DNA of 64,000 nucleotides from Symsagittifera roscoffensis (GCF_963678635.1 NC_087066.1:61680054-61744053), one strand, 5' to 3'. Positions 20,131 through 32,330 are shown, numbered from the stretch's first letter. The notes: generated by a model not told the origin, from the sequence alone. A program made the numbers and translations.

Positions 20131-22649
20131 GAAACTGAAAATGAACCAACTGCATGCGATTTTTCAAGCAATGATCTATCTTTTGATAAAAGTACAGCCA
20201 ATCCTATTCTAATTGATCAAATGAGTTTTGATTTATTGGGAAATTTTAGTCGTTTCTGTGATGGGTCTTTTAGTCGTGAGCTGCTTTTCAAGTCTTTGTA
20301 CTGCTCTTCAAATAATTGGAAGCAAAGTTTCGATTTTATGAAAAATGCTCATAATGTAGCTAGTGACATGATTGATAACTTTTTAAAAGCACTGATAGAG
20401 ATTGGTTCAATGGTACCGAACGTAAATGATTGTGAAATATACACCAATTTGAAAAATTCTTGTGAAAATTTTTGTTTTTTTTCTGGGAGTTACCAATATC
20501 AACTTCTAAAGTTTTTGAAAGATCAAAAATCCTTTGTCATGTCAACCGATGTAAAATTTGGCAATACATGTGAGTCGAGAACCATAGGAGGTATGACGGT
20601 ATATCGTGAGATTCCAAAAAATGGTCAGTTCATCTCTATTTCTCAAGTGTTGAAAAATGTCATTTTCGAACATGATGAAATTCGAGATGTATGCATTTTG
20701 TATAGTAAGTTTTTAGATAAACTAAGTAACGACGGAATTCTTTTAGGTTGTATGCAAACAGAAGGACGTTTTAAAGTCAATTCTAACGTGGACGTATTAG
20801 GTTTACCTAATATTTAAGCTTCTGTTTTTGATTCCAATTCTGATAAGATTTTTGACGTGTACCTGCAATTTTATTTTGATGAAGTTGAGCCGGTTAATCC
20901 CATTGGCACAAGAACAATCATTCATAAATTAGGCTAGTTTCATTGGACATTAAGCATTCTCCCCCCATGGATTTCATCTGACATGCGCATGATGCATGTT
21001 GTTACGTTTGTTGCCTATCTTGATATTGTAGTATTTGGTTTTAGCGAAGTTCTAAATACCATAAGTGAAGATCTCAAACAACTTGAATAAGGAATGAAAA
21101 TTTTAACCAGAAGTGGAAAGGAATTTATTTTGTCTGGCAATGTCATGACTTTTGTGGCTGACAATTTAGCATATAATGCAGTTATGGGTTTTAACGAAAT
21201 TTTTCTGCAGGTAGTTGTTGCTCTAAGTGTGTAATTCCTCAATCCATGTTTATAGAGAGACACGAAGAATGTTTTGACGAGTTGAGAACCCCATCCAGAT
21301 GGTTTGAAAATTTCGAGCAGAAGTGTAACGGCGCCAAGTGTGTTTGTGAATTAAAAACAAATTTTTTAACTTCTACGAAAATTTCACAGGTGATTTACAT
21401 CATGACATATTCCAAGGCGGTCTTATGCACACTTTAAGAGTTGTCTTGAATGATTTAATTCCTGATTACCTGACAATTAATGATTTAAATTAAAGGATTT
21501 ATCATTCTGGTTACGGTCGTGATATTGACGGAAAGCCTTCAGAAATAAGTTATGATCGGGTTAACAATAAAAGTGCCGGGCATTTCAAGCAGAAGTATGA
21601 TCAAATGTTTACTCTATTCCGTTTTCTGCCTCTGATAATTGGCGATTTTACCCCGGTTATGGATAATACATGGTTGTTTTTGTTGGACTATTTGTATCTT
21701 ATGTCTTTTCTAATGAGTCCTGCCTTTTTAGAGGCCGACTATCAAGATCTTGGCGTTTTAATTCGTAAGTTTTGTCTGAATAATTTCTTTTCAGCTAAGA
21801 AACTTAAAAAAAGAAACTGTTATTGTTTAAACTAAAATTTGGCTGCCTTCAGGGAGATGTATCCAGCAGCGTCCATAATTTTCAAGCAGCACAAATTGAT
21901 CCATTATCCTCGCATTCTCAAATCATCAGGACCCTTTTTGTATCTAAGTGTCCTGAAATACGAAAGAAAGCATATTGTTATAAAACATATAGCCGATAAC
22001 GCCAATAATTTTAAAAATATATGTAAGACTATAGCTGTTAGTCATCAGTTGAATCAATTGTTTTTACCCTGAAGTTTTCCCAAAAAATGAGGTCTTTGAA
22101 TCTCGAAGTGTTTTTATTCAAGGTACTCGACACTCAGTAGACGATGTTGTAATTTTATCCTTGGAAAATGCTGACCCTTTAACTCCAAATTTTTGTGAAA
22201 TTAAACGTATTTTATGCTCCAATGATTCAATTTTTTTTGTTTCCTCCAAACTCAAATTAGAACATTATGAGCACCATTCAATATCGTTTTTAGAAACTCA
22301 GTCCCAGAAAGATAACACTCAAGCTGTACACCATAAAGAATTATTCGATTTTCATCCACTATCGCTGCATCATTGCTTCCTTGCGTCTTGCTCGTTTTTT
22401 CACGTTGTCCTACGCAATCGTCTTGTTTTTAATACTTATGTGTCTTACTTTGAATCCTTCAATTGATCGGTCTTATTAGCTCGTCTTGTGTTATAAACTT
22501 CACCTATTGAATTGTTAATTGACTTTTAGAGTGAAATTAGGAGTGTCAGAAAACTTAACTTCCCACCTAACCTACTATCCCCAAAATAACAGAAAGAGAA
22601 TGAAACTTTTAGCATGCTGCACTATATGTTTTATATTATAACTGTGAAT

Positions 22650-23126
22650 TATAGTGATTTTTTGGATGACAAAATTCTGTTTGTTGGTGATTCTAATATG
22701 AAATAAGCATATAATGCTACAAAAGACTTCGATCTCTTCAATAAATATCATATAGCTGTATACAGTAGATCAGGACGATGCGCTCAACACCTTCAATCTA
22801 TCTATCCAGAAGCCGTTTGGTTTAAATATATTGTAATAATAGTTGGTAATAATGATTTTAGTAATACGGACAATGCACAACTAATTAAATAGTATAAAGA
22901 TTTGCGTGACCATATACCCGAGTTAAACATAAAGCAGTATCTCAAATTTGTTGAACTACTTCCGAGGAAAGACCATAATGCGGAAGCTGTGAAGGCATTC
23001 AACAGAAAACTGAAGGAGTCTTTAGCCTCTGATACCATCCCAATAAACTCTATTTCTCTTTGTCATTTCCGAGACGGCGAACATTACTATCTGATACTGG
23101 AATTTTTGGCAAAGTTGCAAAATTAA
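22650..23126 (+). pseudogene. SGNH/GDSL-hydrolase-like frame downstream of the SET/zinc-finger gene
   Basis: One frame carries the family landmarks in order: ILFVGDSN (block I, the Ser nucleophile; GDSN at 22686-22697), IVIIVGNND (block III, Gly-x-Asn-Asp; 22845-22856) and FRDGEHYY (block V, Asp-x-x-His; DGEH at 23073-23084). SGNH enzymes hydrolyse esters, and domains of this type also occur as accessory frames in some animal mobile elements. The frame is broken by TAA at 22704-22706 and TAG at 22890-22892. It follows the end of the preceding frame by about 180 bp on the same strand, so the two may have formed one cassette. Function is inferred from motifs only. Confidence 0.6.
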
Positions 23127-23339
23127 TGGCCAACTGTTGTAGAATTATGATGAAAAAAGTTGTTACGAAGGAAATCTAAATATCGCAAGAACAGTCCTCC
23201 CTTTAAGAAAAAACTAAAAAGGTAGCCCAAAATGAACTAAAATCTATTTTTCATGTCCATAATTCCAAAACTGCAAAGACTTTATAGGTAAGAAAATCAA
23301 AATATTCGTATAGCTGCTTGTTTTCATTCATTCAAAAAA
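23127..23339. other. Short AT-rich interval, no gene
   Basis: It begins with Lys-rich codons after the SGNH frame and shows no further motif. Confidence 0.4.
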
Positions 23340-24065
23340 TCATAAAAAACAAATATTTGCAAAACCTAAAAAGACTACTATTGGCGTTATTTAATTTTTT
23401 GTTGTCTATGTTTTTTTAATCAAGAAAAGTACTTTTAAATTTCTTCAAAAAAATTAGAAAATCAAAAAAATTGTCGGTTTTTCTTCCATTCAAAAGCTAC
23501 TTCGAAAAAAAAAAAAAACGTCTGAAAAAGAAAAAAAATGAAAGTTTTTATACTTAATTGGATCTTTGTCGTATTTGGAATATTTTAAATGCTTCTCTCT
23601 TTTGTTTTATGTTTTTATACTTTGTGTTATTTGTTGTTTAGTGATTAACAACAAAGCTTGATTTGTACCTTTTTGATATTGTATCTTCCAGATAGAACAA
23701 AAAAAATCGAAAAAAGTCCAAAGTTTGCAAAACCTAGAAAAAGCTTACTTTTGGCGTTACTTAATCGACTGTTGTCTCTCTATACTTATTTAATTTACAT
23801 GCTTAAACAACAAAAGTACTTAAAAAATCCTTCAAAAAAATAAATTATTCAAAAAAATTGTCCCTTGTTCTTCTTCCATTCAAAAGCTCGTTCAAAAAAT
23901 AAAAAAAGTCTTTAAAGAAAAAAAATATTCTAGGCCTAATTGGATCTTTGTCATAATTTTTGTATCCGGAATATTATAAATGCTTCTCTTTCTTCGGTTT
24001 CATGTATTTGTACTTTAATTTGAAGCCTGATATTTATTTTTCTGATATTGTATCTTTTTGATAGA
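23340..24065. repeat. Satellite-like direct repeat, about 385 bp, two copies
   Basis: Shared blocks recur at a spacing of 380-390 bp: TTTGCAAAACCTA-AAA, TTGGCGTTA, AAAAGTACTT, CTTCCATTCAAAAGCT (23483 and 23873), GATCTTTGTC (23561 and 23943), AATGCTTCTCT and TGATATTGTATCTT. The copies are clearly diverged. No frame is conserved between them, so this is probably a decayed satellite or tandem repeat. Confidence 0.75.
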
Positions 24066-24289
24066 ACGTTTTTTTTTGGGCTTTACGGTCTTACTCCTAA
24101 TTTGCATCAGCCAGCTATAAATTTTAGTTAGATTCTTGTTTGAGGTCGAACCCTTATCGGGTTATCTTGAAATGAGGTTCAATTTTTTTAAAATGTTTTT
24201 CATATTTTGAACCAGATTTTTTGCGATCGTAACTTAAGGAGAATCATGCACATGTTGTTCAGGCTAACCCATATTTAATAATTAATAGC

Positions 24290-25515
24290 TCTGAAATTGG
24301 AGGGAATCTTAAAGCCTTTAAATAGCCAAGGTGACTTACTTCAAAGTCTGTCCCAGTCAGTAGCTTTTAAATTGACTCTGATTTGCTGTTCAAACCTTTT
24401 CGGGTTTAATTTCATTCCTTGTCAATGCATAACTACAATTTCAATAGCTACTAACTTTGTTAATCTAAATAAACAGTTGAGGTTGAAAATCTTTTCAGCA
24501 TAATCATCTTCTGTGTATAATTTTCGTGCTTGTGTTGTGTAGTTCGAATCAGATGCCATCCCTCTTACTTTAACCGGAATCTTTCTCTTGTTGTTCATTC
24601 TATTTCATATTGAATACGTAACCATTTGATAAATAAAGTTGTTTTAAAGCCCTAAAAATCACCAAGCTTGCTAAATTGAAAAGGAAATTTTATTCTGACC
24701 TTTCGGTTTTCTCAAATGGTCAGATGTTAGTAGCTTTAGAGTTGACTCTGATTTGGAGTTGAAACTTTTTCGGGTTTACTTGCAATCAGGGTCAATGCAT
24801 AACCATGATTTGAATAGCTAATAACTTTGTTATTCTGAATGAATAGTTGAGGTTCGAAATCTTTTCGGGTTGATCATCTTCTGTTTATAATTTTTCATGT
24901 TCGTGTTGTGTAGTTTAAACCAGATCTCTTCCCTCTTACATTAACCGGAATCTTCCTTTTGTTGTTTAATCTCTTTCATATTTAATACTTCAACATTTGA
25001 TGAATAAATTTGTCGTAAAGCCCTAATATTCACCAAGCTTGCTTATTTGAAAATGAAGTTTTGTTCTGGCCTTTCAATTTTTTCAAATGTTTCAGAAGTT
25101 AGTAGCTTTAAAGTTGACTCTGATTTGGAGTTGAAACTTTTTCGGGATTACTTGCAATCAGGGGCAAGGCTTAACCATGATTTGATTAGCTACTCACTTT
25201 GTTAATCAAATAAACATATGAGGTTCGAAATCTTTTCGAGTTGATCATTTTCTGTTTATAATTTTGCATGTTCGTGTTGTGTAGTTTGAGCCAGATCTTT
25301 TCACTCTTACTTAAACTGGAATCTTTCTCTTGCTGTTCATTCTAATTCTTATTTTATACTTAACTATTTAATGATTAAACTTAATCGTGAAGCCCTAAGT
25401 TTAACCAAGATAGCTTTTTTGAAATTGAAATTTTTTACAACTTTTCAATTTTGTGATGTGAAGTTTTAATCAGATCTCTGCACTCCTATTTAACCGGAAT
25501 CTTTCACTTGTTTTT
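24290..25515. repeat. Satellite-like array, about 370-bp monomer, three copies plus a partial
   Basis: The block TTGACTCTGATTT begins at 24372, 24742 and 25113, spacing 370 and 371 bp. Each monomer continues with GAAACTTTTTCGGG, CAATGCATAACCATGATTTGA, GAGGTTCGAAATCTTTTCG, TTGTGTAGTTTGA-CCAGATC, TTAACCGGAATCTT and ACCAAGCTTGCT. A partial fourth copy carries CAGATCTCTGCACTCCTATTTAACCGGAATCTTTC and ends near 25515. The monomer differs from the adjacent 385-bp repeat. No gene is apparent. Confidence 0.8.
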
Positions 25516-26067
25516 CGTTAATAATTAGCTATTCTTTTGAATGATGTAAAAATGTTTTGTGTTTTTTTTGAATAATTGCGATTAGGAAATTGGAAAAGGA
25601 ACGTTATTTAGCTGTTAATACTAGCAAGTTGGTGATATCATTTGAATAAAAAATTTAATTTTGGTGCTTGACTGGAAAGAAGCGTTACTGGAAATTTACC
25701 TGGTTAAACTTTTGGATGTCTCATTTTGAGGTTAATTAGCGAACACATTTGTTTCCAGTAGCCTTATTTTTTTGTGCATTTGTTACCTTTAGCGAGCCTT
25801 TACTTGTTCCATACTTGGGACCAACTGTAGAGGCCTTCACGTGGCGGTCCTGTTGAAGTGTCTTACTTCTGTAAGACATGAGCTGACATCTACATAATAA
25901 ATTTTTTCATAGGTTTCTAATTTCCATCTGTTTTCATATTTTGCCTTAAAATATCCTCGGGGAGTTTGATCGGTTGTGGCTTTTGCAATCAACCGCAATT
26001 ATGCGCCCCAATAGAATGTAAATGGATTAAAAGTTGTTTGTTTCATTTATGCGCTCAAAACAGGTCA
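25516..26067. other. Non-coding interval, part of it GC-richer, unidentified
   Basis: From about 25790 to 26010 the base composition is less AT-biased, with segments such as GGCCTTCACGTGGCGGTCCTG and AATATCCTCGGGGAGTTTGATC. I see no open frame of note, no tRNA-like fold and no match to the repeats elsewhere in the window. Confidence 0.35.
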
Positions 26068-26730
26068 AGAATTTTTACCTTAACGTACTTTAAAACACCT
26101 TAAAAAATTAAGATAAGTTTGCACTACCTTAAGTACACCTTAACCTACCTCAAAACACTTTAAAAAACTACCTTAAATTACCATAGAAGTTAAGTTATAT
26201 CAACCTTAAAAAACACCTTAAAAAAATTTATAGGTAAATTTACCTTAAAAATGGACCTTAAAAAATTAGGTAATTTAACTACACTTACCTTAACATTAAG
26301 GTGTTTTTGCCTTAAATTTTTACCTTAAAAACACAAAAGTTACGGTACAATAACCTCAAATGTTAAGGTAAAAAGACTTTAAAAGTGAAGAGAATTAAGG
26401 TTTTTTACCTTAACATTTAAGGTTATTTTACTCTAGTTTTGTGTTTTTAAGGTGAAAATTTAAGGTAAAAACACCTTAATATTAAGGTAAATGTAGTTAA
26501 ATACCTACTTTTTTAAGGTAAATTGTTAAGGTAAATATACCTATAAAAAACTTTTAAGGTGTTTTTTAAGGTTGATACACCTTAACTTTTAAGGTGATTT
26601 AAAGTAAATTTTTAAGGTGTTTTAAGTTAATTTAAGGTGTACTTAAGGTAGTGCAAATTTACCTTAATTGTTAAGGTGTTTTAAGGTATTTCTTAAGGTA
26701 AATTTACCTTAACTTTTTTTGAGTGTACCT
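26068..26730. mobile_element. Large palindrome of TTAAGGT/ACCTTAA motifs (foldback element)
   Basis: The left arm (about 26068-26372) is dominated by ACCTTAA and the right arm (about 26401-26728) by TTAAGGT. Reversing the right arm reproduces the left arm block by block, for example TTTGCACTACCTTAAGTACACCTTAA, ATCAACCTTAAAAAACACCTTAA, TTTATAGGTA-ATTTACCTTAA and ACACAAAA-T...AATAACCT-AAATGTTAAGGTAAAAA. The spacer is only about 28 bp. The right terminus TTTTTTTGAGTGT matches the terminus of the small elements at 9208 and 16745. There is no transposase frame, so it is a non-autonomous foldback or MITE-derived inverted duplication. Confidence 0.85.
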
Positions 26731-26785
26731 AATAAATGTAGAAATAATCTAGTATTAAGAATAGAAACTTCTAACGTAATTAACT

Positions 26786-27040
26786 GGAACCAGTTTAAAA
26801 CTAGCATTCATAACCAAACATATTCTTGACATAACTATCGCTATAAAATATTTCTGACCATCCAATCATGATCCATTACTAACACTGACAATTATTTGTA
26901 GTTTTGAAACCCAGTTAATCTCCTTTGGAACAAGTTCCAAAAATTTAACCCGCAAATACCAGTATACACTAGATCTATTGAGACTAGGAGATATAAGAGT
27001 AAGTTTAGATTGGTATTAGACAAGAAGTTGCACGAAACTA
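26786..27040 (+). repeat. Dispersed LTR-like repeat, left of the retroelement
   Basis: It contains GGAACCAGTTTAAAACTAGCATTCATAACC, CCAATCATGATCCATTACTAACACTGACAATT, AGTTAATCTCCTTTGGAACAAGTTCCAAAAATTTAACCCGCAAATACCAGTATACACTAGATC and AGATTGGTATTAGACAAGAAGTTGCACG. The same blocks in the same orientation lie at 43148-43545 beyond the retroelement, and inverted relatives sit in both duplication units. The placement would fit LTRs of a 16-kb element or two unrelated insertions of one repeat family. I did not find TG...CA ends or target duplications. Confidence 0.6.
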
Positions 27041-28599
27041 GTTAGTAAAAAAATTAAAGTTATTAAATTTTTAAAAAATTTCTTGCTTCTCAAGGACTCG
27101 TTTTCATTTCTTCAATCTTGTTTCATCATCTTAAACATAATTATATTCATTCAAGAACTAATATCATTTCAAAACATAACCTTTAAATCAAACCGTTCAA
27201 TTTTTTTGAATAATTACGAGGCCAAACTGTGCACTGGATGGGAGCACAATTTTGTGTCTGTATGTTCCTGGATTCCACAGACAAGTCTTTAAACATGTTA
27301 AAATTTTGTCGGAACGATCGAAGGAAAGTAAGGAACAGAAAAAGAACAAAGGCAGCGTCCAATTTGGCCTCGTAATGAGAACAAATTTGGCCTCAGAAAA
27401 AGAACAAAATGCACAATTTGGCCTCGTAATGATTTTTCTTTAGCTTAATCTTTATATCTAAAAACTCATCAAGACCTATATTTACCTCTAATAATCTAAA
27501 TTTTCCTTAAAACCAGATCATCAAGGCTTTCCTCGGATCTTTGATTTGAAATTAAATTAAAATTTTGTGTTACTTAAATCAGTTGATCATCAAGGCTTCC
27601 CTTGGATCAATCAGATCAACCTCGTTTGCCCCACCTCATAGTTAGAACTGTCTAAAGACCTCAAACGTCGATTCACTCTCCAGCCCCTATCAAAGACCCA
27701 GGACTACTAGAAAATTTTGAAAAAATAACTATTATAATTAAGACAAACAGTGACGAAGTTCGGTTACTCATCCTTCACTTGAACCCTTCCTCTTAGCTGA
27801 CCCAGGCTAAAACACATTATAAAATTAGTAAGTCTTCTAACAGTATCTAATGAACTACTTGTGTTCTAATTATAACTGAACTTTGCGGATTGATTTACTA
27901 CTCTTCAACCCTCGATTACAAAATCAAAACCCTAAGTTGGATTGAGTAAGTTTTCTTAAAATATATCTTAGCCACCGAGAAAGTAAATATCATTCTAACA
28001 AATTGATATAATCTCTTTCCAACACGTAAACCCCGACAATCTAGGCCCCAAAATTAGGATAAACCACAAAAACGTGGAACTAAAAGTTAAGGAAATAAAA
28101 ATTCTTACCCCAGAATTGTGCAACCATCATCCCAAACTTTATGTCAAGAGATAATTTAGGCATTAACAATCAATAAGACTTCTTAATTATTTATTTCAAA
28201 ACGAAAGATATGACCTGGTAATCACACCACTTAGACACATAATAGGATATATCAGGTTGAAAAGACAAACAAGAAAAAAGACAATCATAGCAAAACAAAA
28301 ACAAAATATAAGGCGCATATTTTCAAAAACACGTAAGGCAGTTTTGGAATCCGAGTCAACTACAATACAAGAACTTCTGGACCTAAAAGACTCAGTAGAC
28401 AACCCAACCTAGAAAAAAACCCAATAAACGACCAAAAAAATTTTTCTGAATCCGAATTCTCAACGTCATCATCAATAAAAGGTAAAAGCAGAATAAAAAA
28501 AACTCATACCTTAGTAAACCAGTACGACTTTATAATTGGAATCAACCAAAAAGACACATTGATACTTACACATTAACCGTAAAAAAAACACAAAAAAAT
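27041..28599. other. A-rich stretch ahead of the retroelement Gag region, no gene recognised
   Basis: It contains short direct repeats: CAATTTGGCCTCGTAATG twice near 27360-27430, and GATCATCAAGGCTTYCCTYGGATC twice near 27517-27605. It could be leader or LTR sequence of the retroelement. I see no primer-binding site that I can name. Confidence 0.35.
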
Positions 28600-31500
28600 G
28601 ATTCAAAACGACAAAAACTCTGATGATGATTCTATCCTTACCTTTGTTACTCAGCCAAAAAGTGATCCCACTAGAGGACAGGTACAGTTTTGTCATAATT
28701 CAATCGCAAATTTATTCATTGAAAGGAAATAGCCCATGTAAGCAGACATTTCCCGATATAGGAACCAGAAGACGAGTACTTGATCACTATCTAAAAGGCA
28801 TCTGTAAAATCACTTCATATTACAGAATGTTCACTAATGAAGTTTTGCCATCACAAACAAATCAAACACAGCATCAAATACAAACAGATGACATAGATCT
28901 AGACTTCTCAAAATTGTTGAAGCAAATATTCAACATCAAAAATCACAAAGAGCAAATTCAATTTTTATAAACGGTTTTTTCTCTATTATTTATAGTTAAA
29001 TATCCATATTAGAACCAAAAGAACTGTTAAAAAAATTACCACTTGAAACATCTCGACATGCAACCGTAAGACAAGAAATCAACATTTTTTTGCAACTTTT
29101 AGATACTATTCGTCGTGAAACCCTCACCAAAAATGAAATATCATTAAAAAACATGATAAAGAGACGAACCCTAGCATAGTTCAGAATAGACTACTTTGTT
29201 CACAATTTAGATTTCCTTGTAACATCAAGAAAAAAATTTCGACCACAAGTTTCAGACGATGAAACTCTTTTGCAGACTAAATAGGTTATGTTTGGGTCCC
29301 TGAATGGTCTCAACTCTTATTTATCAATATCAACTCTGATATTTCCAGTGTGGCAATTGCCACTGTTTTTGTGCACAAAGACTATTTAAGAGTAACTCCA
29401 CTCACTATTGACGCAACACTCTAAATTATAACCAAATGTTTAACGATCGAACAAGAAAAAAATAGTTTAAATTTAACATATAAACACAAAAGAAACCTTT
29501 AAGCGAACTAGAAACCTCACACAACAAGATATCCAAAATCCATCACATTTTATATTTGAAGAAATACCTGAAACAATACCTACAACAACACAAGAGAGTA
29601 TTTCTCCTATTCACCCAGCACTTACAACACCATATAATAAAAAAAATCCATTTTACAAACTACAGTTCGATCAAATGTAAAACCATCCGTCGTTCCAAAA
29701 TATTAAGAAATGGATTATCAAACATACATACCAATAAACAAACCAGGACAATCAAACAAACAAAATGATGCAAACAGAAATAATTTTTCAAATCACAATT
29801 ATGACTTTTTCGCAAACAATAAATTTACTAAAGGATTAGCAAAACCCTTATACACCCAAAATCCAGCACAGGAGCAAAATAACTTTAAACAAATACCACA
29901 AACAGCTTCTTAGTCAGTATTTTCTCAACAAAAAAATATTGCAACAAACAGACAATTCACAAGAAGTCAAGCACACTATTCTGAAGATGACGATTATTTC
30001 AATCAAAACCAACGACGATAAAAAAAACCACGAAATAATAACTGAATTACTAATGATCATCCAGATAAAATTTATCCACCAGATGTTTTCGAACCCTACA
30101 TGCACTCAGAACAAACACAAAAAACAAGACAATTTTTTCCTCAGGGGCCAATTTCGGCTTCATCTAAACATGATATACAATCACAAAACCCATCTCAAAA
30201 ACTTGTCACAAATACCAAACGCTGCAGAATCACTTCAAATGACAAGGAATCCGTATCTTATTGGTGGATCATCAATATTATCTAATAAACTTTTCATGGT
30301 ATTCACAGTAACAGACCCTGAATATTCAGTAAGATACTACCTGAATGGTGTTACAGCAAATAAATCTTAAAAATTAGGCCCAGAACCAGTAAATACACCA
30401 CACCAAAATTGGATCCATAGACTTACAGCTTTGATCCAAACCGCACTTGATGGTGCAGCTCAAAAATGGTTTTCAGTACTACTAAAAAAATTAAAATCAG
30501 ATTGAAAACAATTCACAAAAGAGTATTCAAAAATGATTGACTCCGAAAAAAAAACAAGCAACTTCAAAGCGCCTTATGCAACGAAATCCGTAGACTCCCA
30601 AACGAAGCAATGAAATAACTCGCAGTAAGAGTTGAAACTTCAGTACAAAAAGCATATTTTCTCTTTATACATGACTACAAAAATACGAAAACAACTGAAA
30701 TTTTAATGATCACTCAAACGCCACAATTACGCAAAATTGCAAAAAAAGAGAACATCACACCCGTCATCAGTTCGAGAACCCCAAATAGATAATAGAAAAG
30801 TTAGAACAAGCTAGAAATTACAATGAAACTAGAAGAAACAGCACATTTAAAACTACAAAATGTAAACAACATTCCATTAACAACAAACTCATATAATAAA
30901 CGTTTACGAAAAGAATCCAAATTTCAAAGGTAAGCCATCATCCAAAAAAGTGGTGCAATTTATGTCGTAGATATGGACATAGCATTGCTGAATACAGACA
31001 AAAGCAACAAGATAACCAAAACAGACCACAAAAGCACAGAAAACCAAATAAATCTTTTTAGCAAAACAGGAAGAAAGATCAAACGCTACCAAACAAAAGT
31101 GTTCAAAGTAACAACAATTCACGAAAACCAGATATCTATAATAATTACAGATCACAATCCTAATCGAAACAATTCTGCGGAAGATCACCGGACAGAAATA
31201 ATTCACAAAGTTATTCACAAAAAAGGTATAGCAGATCGAATAGTCAAAATAAAAAGTATCGAAACAATTACTAAAGATCAAACTCAAATAGAAGTAATTA
31301 CTCAAAATATAATATAAATCGTTCTCATTCAAACTCTTGAAACAGATAAAATTCTAATGATCGTTCAAAACATTCATCAGATAACAAAAATTAAATTTTT
31401 TCAAATAAAAGAAACCAAAACTAATCGAATAACAGATCACGGAACTACTCTTGCAATAGACCCTATACAACAATAACAATATTAGATCCCATGATAACTC

Positions 31501-31960
31501 TAGGAATAAAAACAACAACTATCCAAACAGACAAAGAAACTATTCTCAGTCACCACATAGAAATAATTCTCAATAGTCAACCTCAAAAAGACAAAACTAC
31601 AGAATTAGCACACCTAAACGCCAAAGACAAATCAATCAATTAAGATCAACAGATGAAACCCATCCAGATCCTCCAGGTATTGACAATACAGAAAGTTCAG
31701 AAAACACACTTTTATTAAACATGCTTCATATCAAAAATGAATATGAAACACCGATCAATTCGATTATCACCAAAAAAATATAAACTACTCTAATCCTGTG
31801 GAACCAAATTACAATCAAAATACCATAGATTATACTCCACACATTATTAAACCAATTCAAACATGAACAACAACCATCAGAAAACCACAAATAAAATACA
31901 ACCAACGAAAGAAATGATTCGGACAATTCCACTTCTCTTAGAAAGCCTGAAAACAAATCT
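28600..31960 (+). pseudogene. Retroelement Gag-like region (decayed)
   Basis: The region is strikingly rich in A and poor in G on the plus strand and contains many short frames with Asn, Lys, Gln, Arg and Ser. A capsid-like block near 30420-30480 includes ALIQTALDGAAQKWFSVLLK. A CCHC-type zinc knuckle with its last Cys changed to Tyr (CNLCRRYGHSIAEY) lies at 30954-30995, followed by an Arg/Asn/Ser-rich tail up to about 31650. Gag proteins assemble the particle and package RNA, and the knuckle binds nucleic acid. Stops and frameshifts are frequent, including TGA and TAA inside the capsid-like block, so the element is inactive. Confidence 0.65.
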
Positions 31961-32330
31961 TTCAATCACCAGACCTTGAAATTGATTTTTTATTTGATTC
32001 CGGAGCAAAATTTAATTTTAAAAACCTCCCTACATGGAATGAAATTCAAACCCTACATCCAACACTTTCTTCTTCTAAAACCTCAAGTAAATTAGCCACA
32101 GCACAAGGATCAAGTCTTATAAACTGTGAAAAAATTCGTTTTTACCGTGTTCCAACTCAAACTATGGAATAGAATAAACTCTTACATAAAGCCTTCAAGC
32201 AAACAATCCAAATAACAGATATTAAACACAATATCGTTAGAATCCGTATCAGTACAAAATATATTCCAACTATCAACATCTTAAATTTAAGTTACATATA
32301 AAAGACAAATATTAAAAATTGAGTAGTACA
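31961..32330 (+). pseudogene. Retroelement aspartic protease-like segment (decayed)
   Basis: The motif FLFDSGAKFNF with Asp-Ser-Gly-Ala at 31996-32007 is the active-site signature of retropepsins, which cut the Gag-Pol precursor. It lies between the Gag tail and the reverse transcriptase, the usual position. The rest of the domain is hard to follow because of stops. Confidence 0.55.

Larger units (their letters stand above)
18273..22466 (+). pseudogene. SUV4-20-like SET domain fused to a transposon-type C2H2 protein (decayed)
   Basis: This is a long coding region broken by stops and frameshifts. In order it holds: a lead-in frame (18273-18512); a SET domain (18463-18867); an acidic Asn-rich linker with a 67-residue duplication; C2H2 fingers (about 19480-20130); and a core resembling a multi-copy, poorly characterised animal protein family that I associate with mobile elements. 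The core shows VYLQFYFDEVEPVNPIGTRT, HKLG, FVADNLAYNAVMGF, DLHHDIFQGG, FKQHKLIHYPRIL and NFKNICKTIAVSHQ in order. SET, linker, fingers and the first part of the core share one frame from 18463 to about 21205, interrupted by TAA at 18715, 19456, 20815 and 21088 and TAG at 20935. Further frame changes lie near 21210, 21375 and 22065, with TAA at 21491 and 21833. The fused order is seen directly; a transposition role is inferred. Confidence 0.8.

Noticed and set aside
18273-22466. Altered genetic code reading TAA/TAG as an amino acid
   Set aside because: Frameshifts accompany the stops, and the ion-channel exons need no reassignment; plain pseudogene decay explains the data.
25790-26010. tRNA-derived SINE in a GC-richer patch
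   Set aside because: I could not find A and B box sequences or a cloverleaf-compatible fold.
26786-27040. Confident call of a 5' LTR for the retroelement
   Set aside because: No TG...CA ends, target duplication or primer site was found, and relatives occur elsewhere without Pol sequence.
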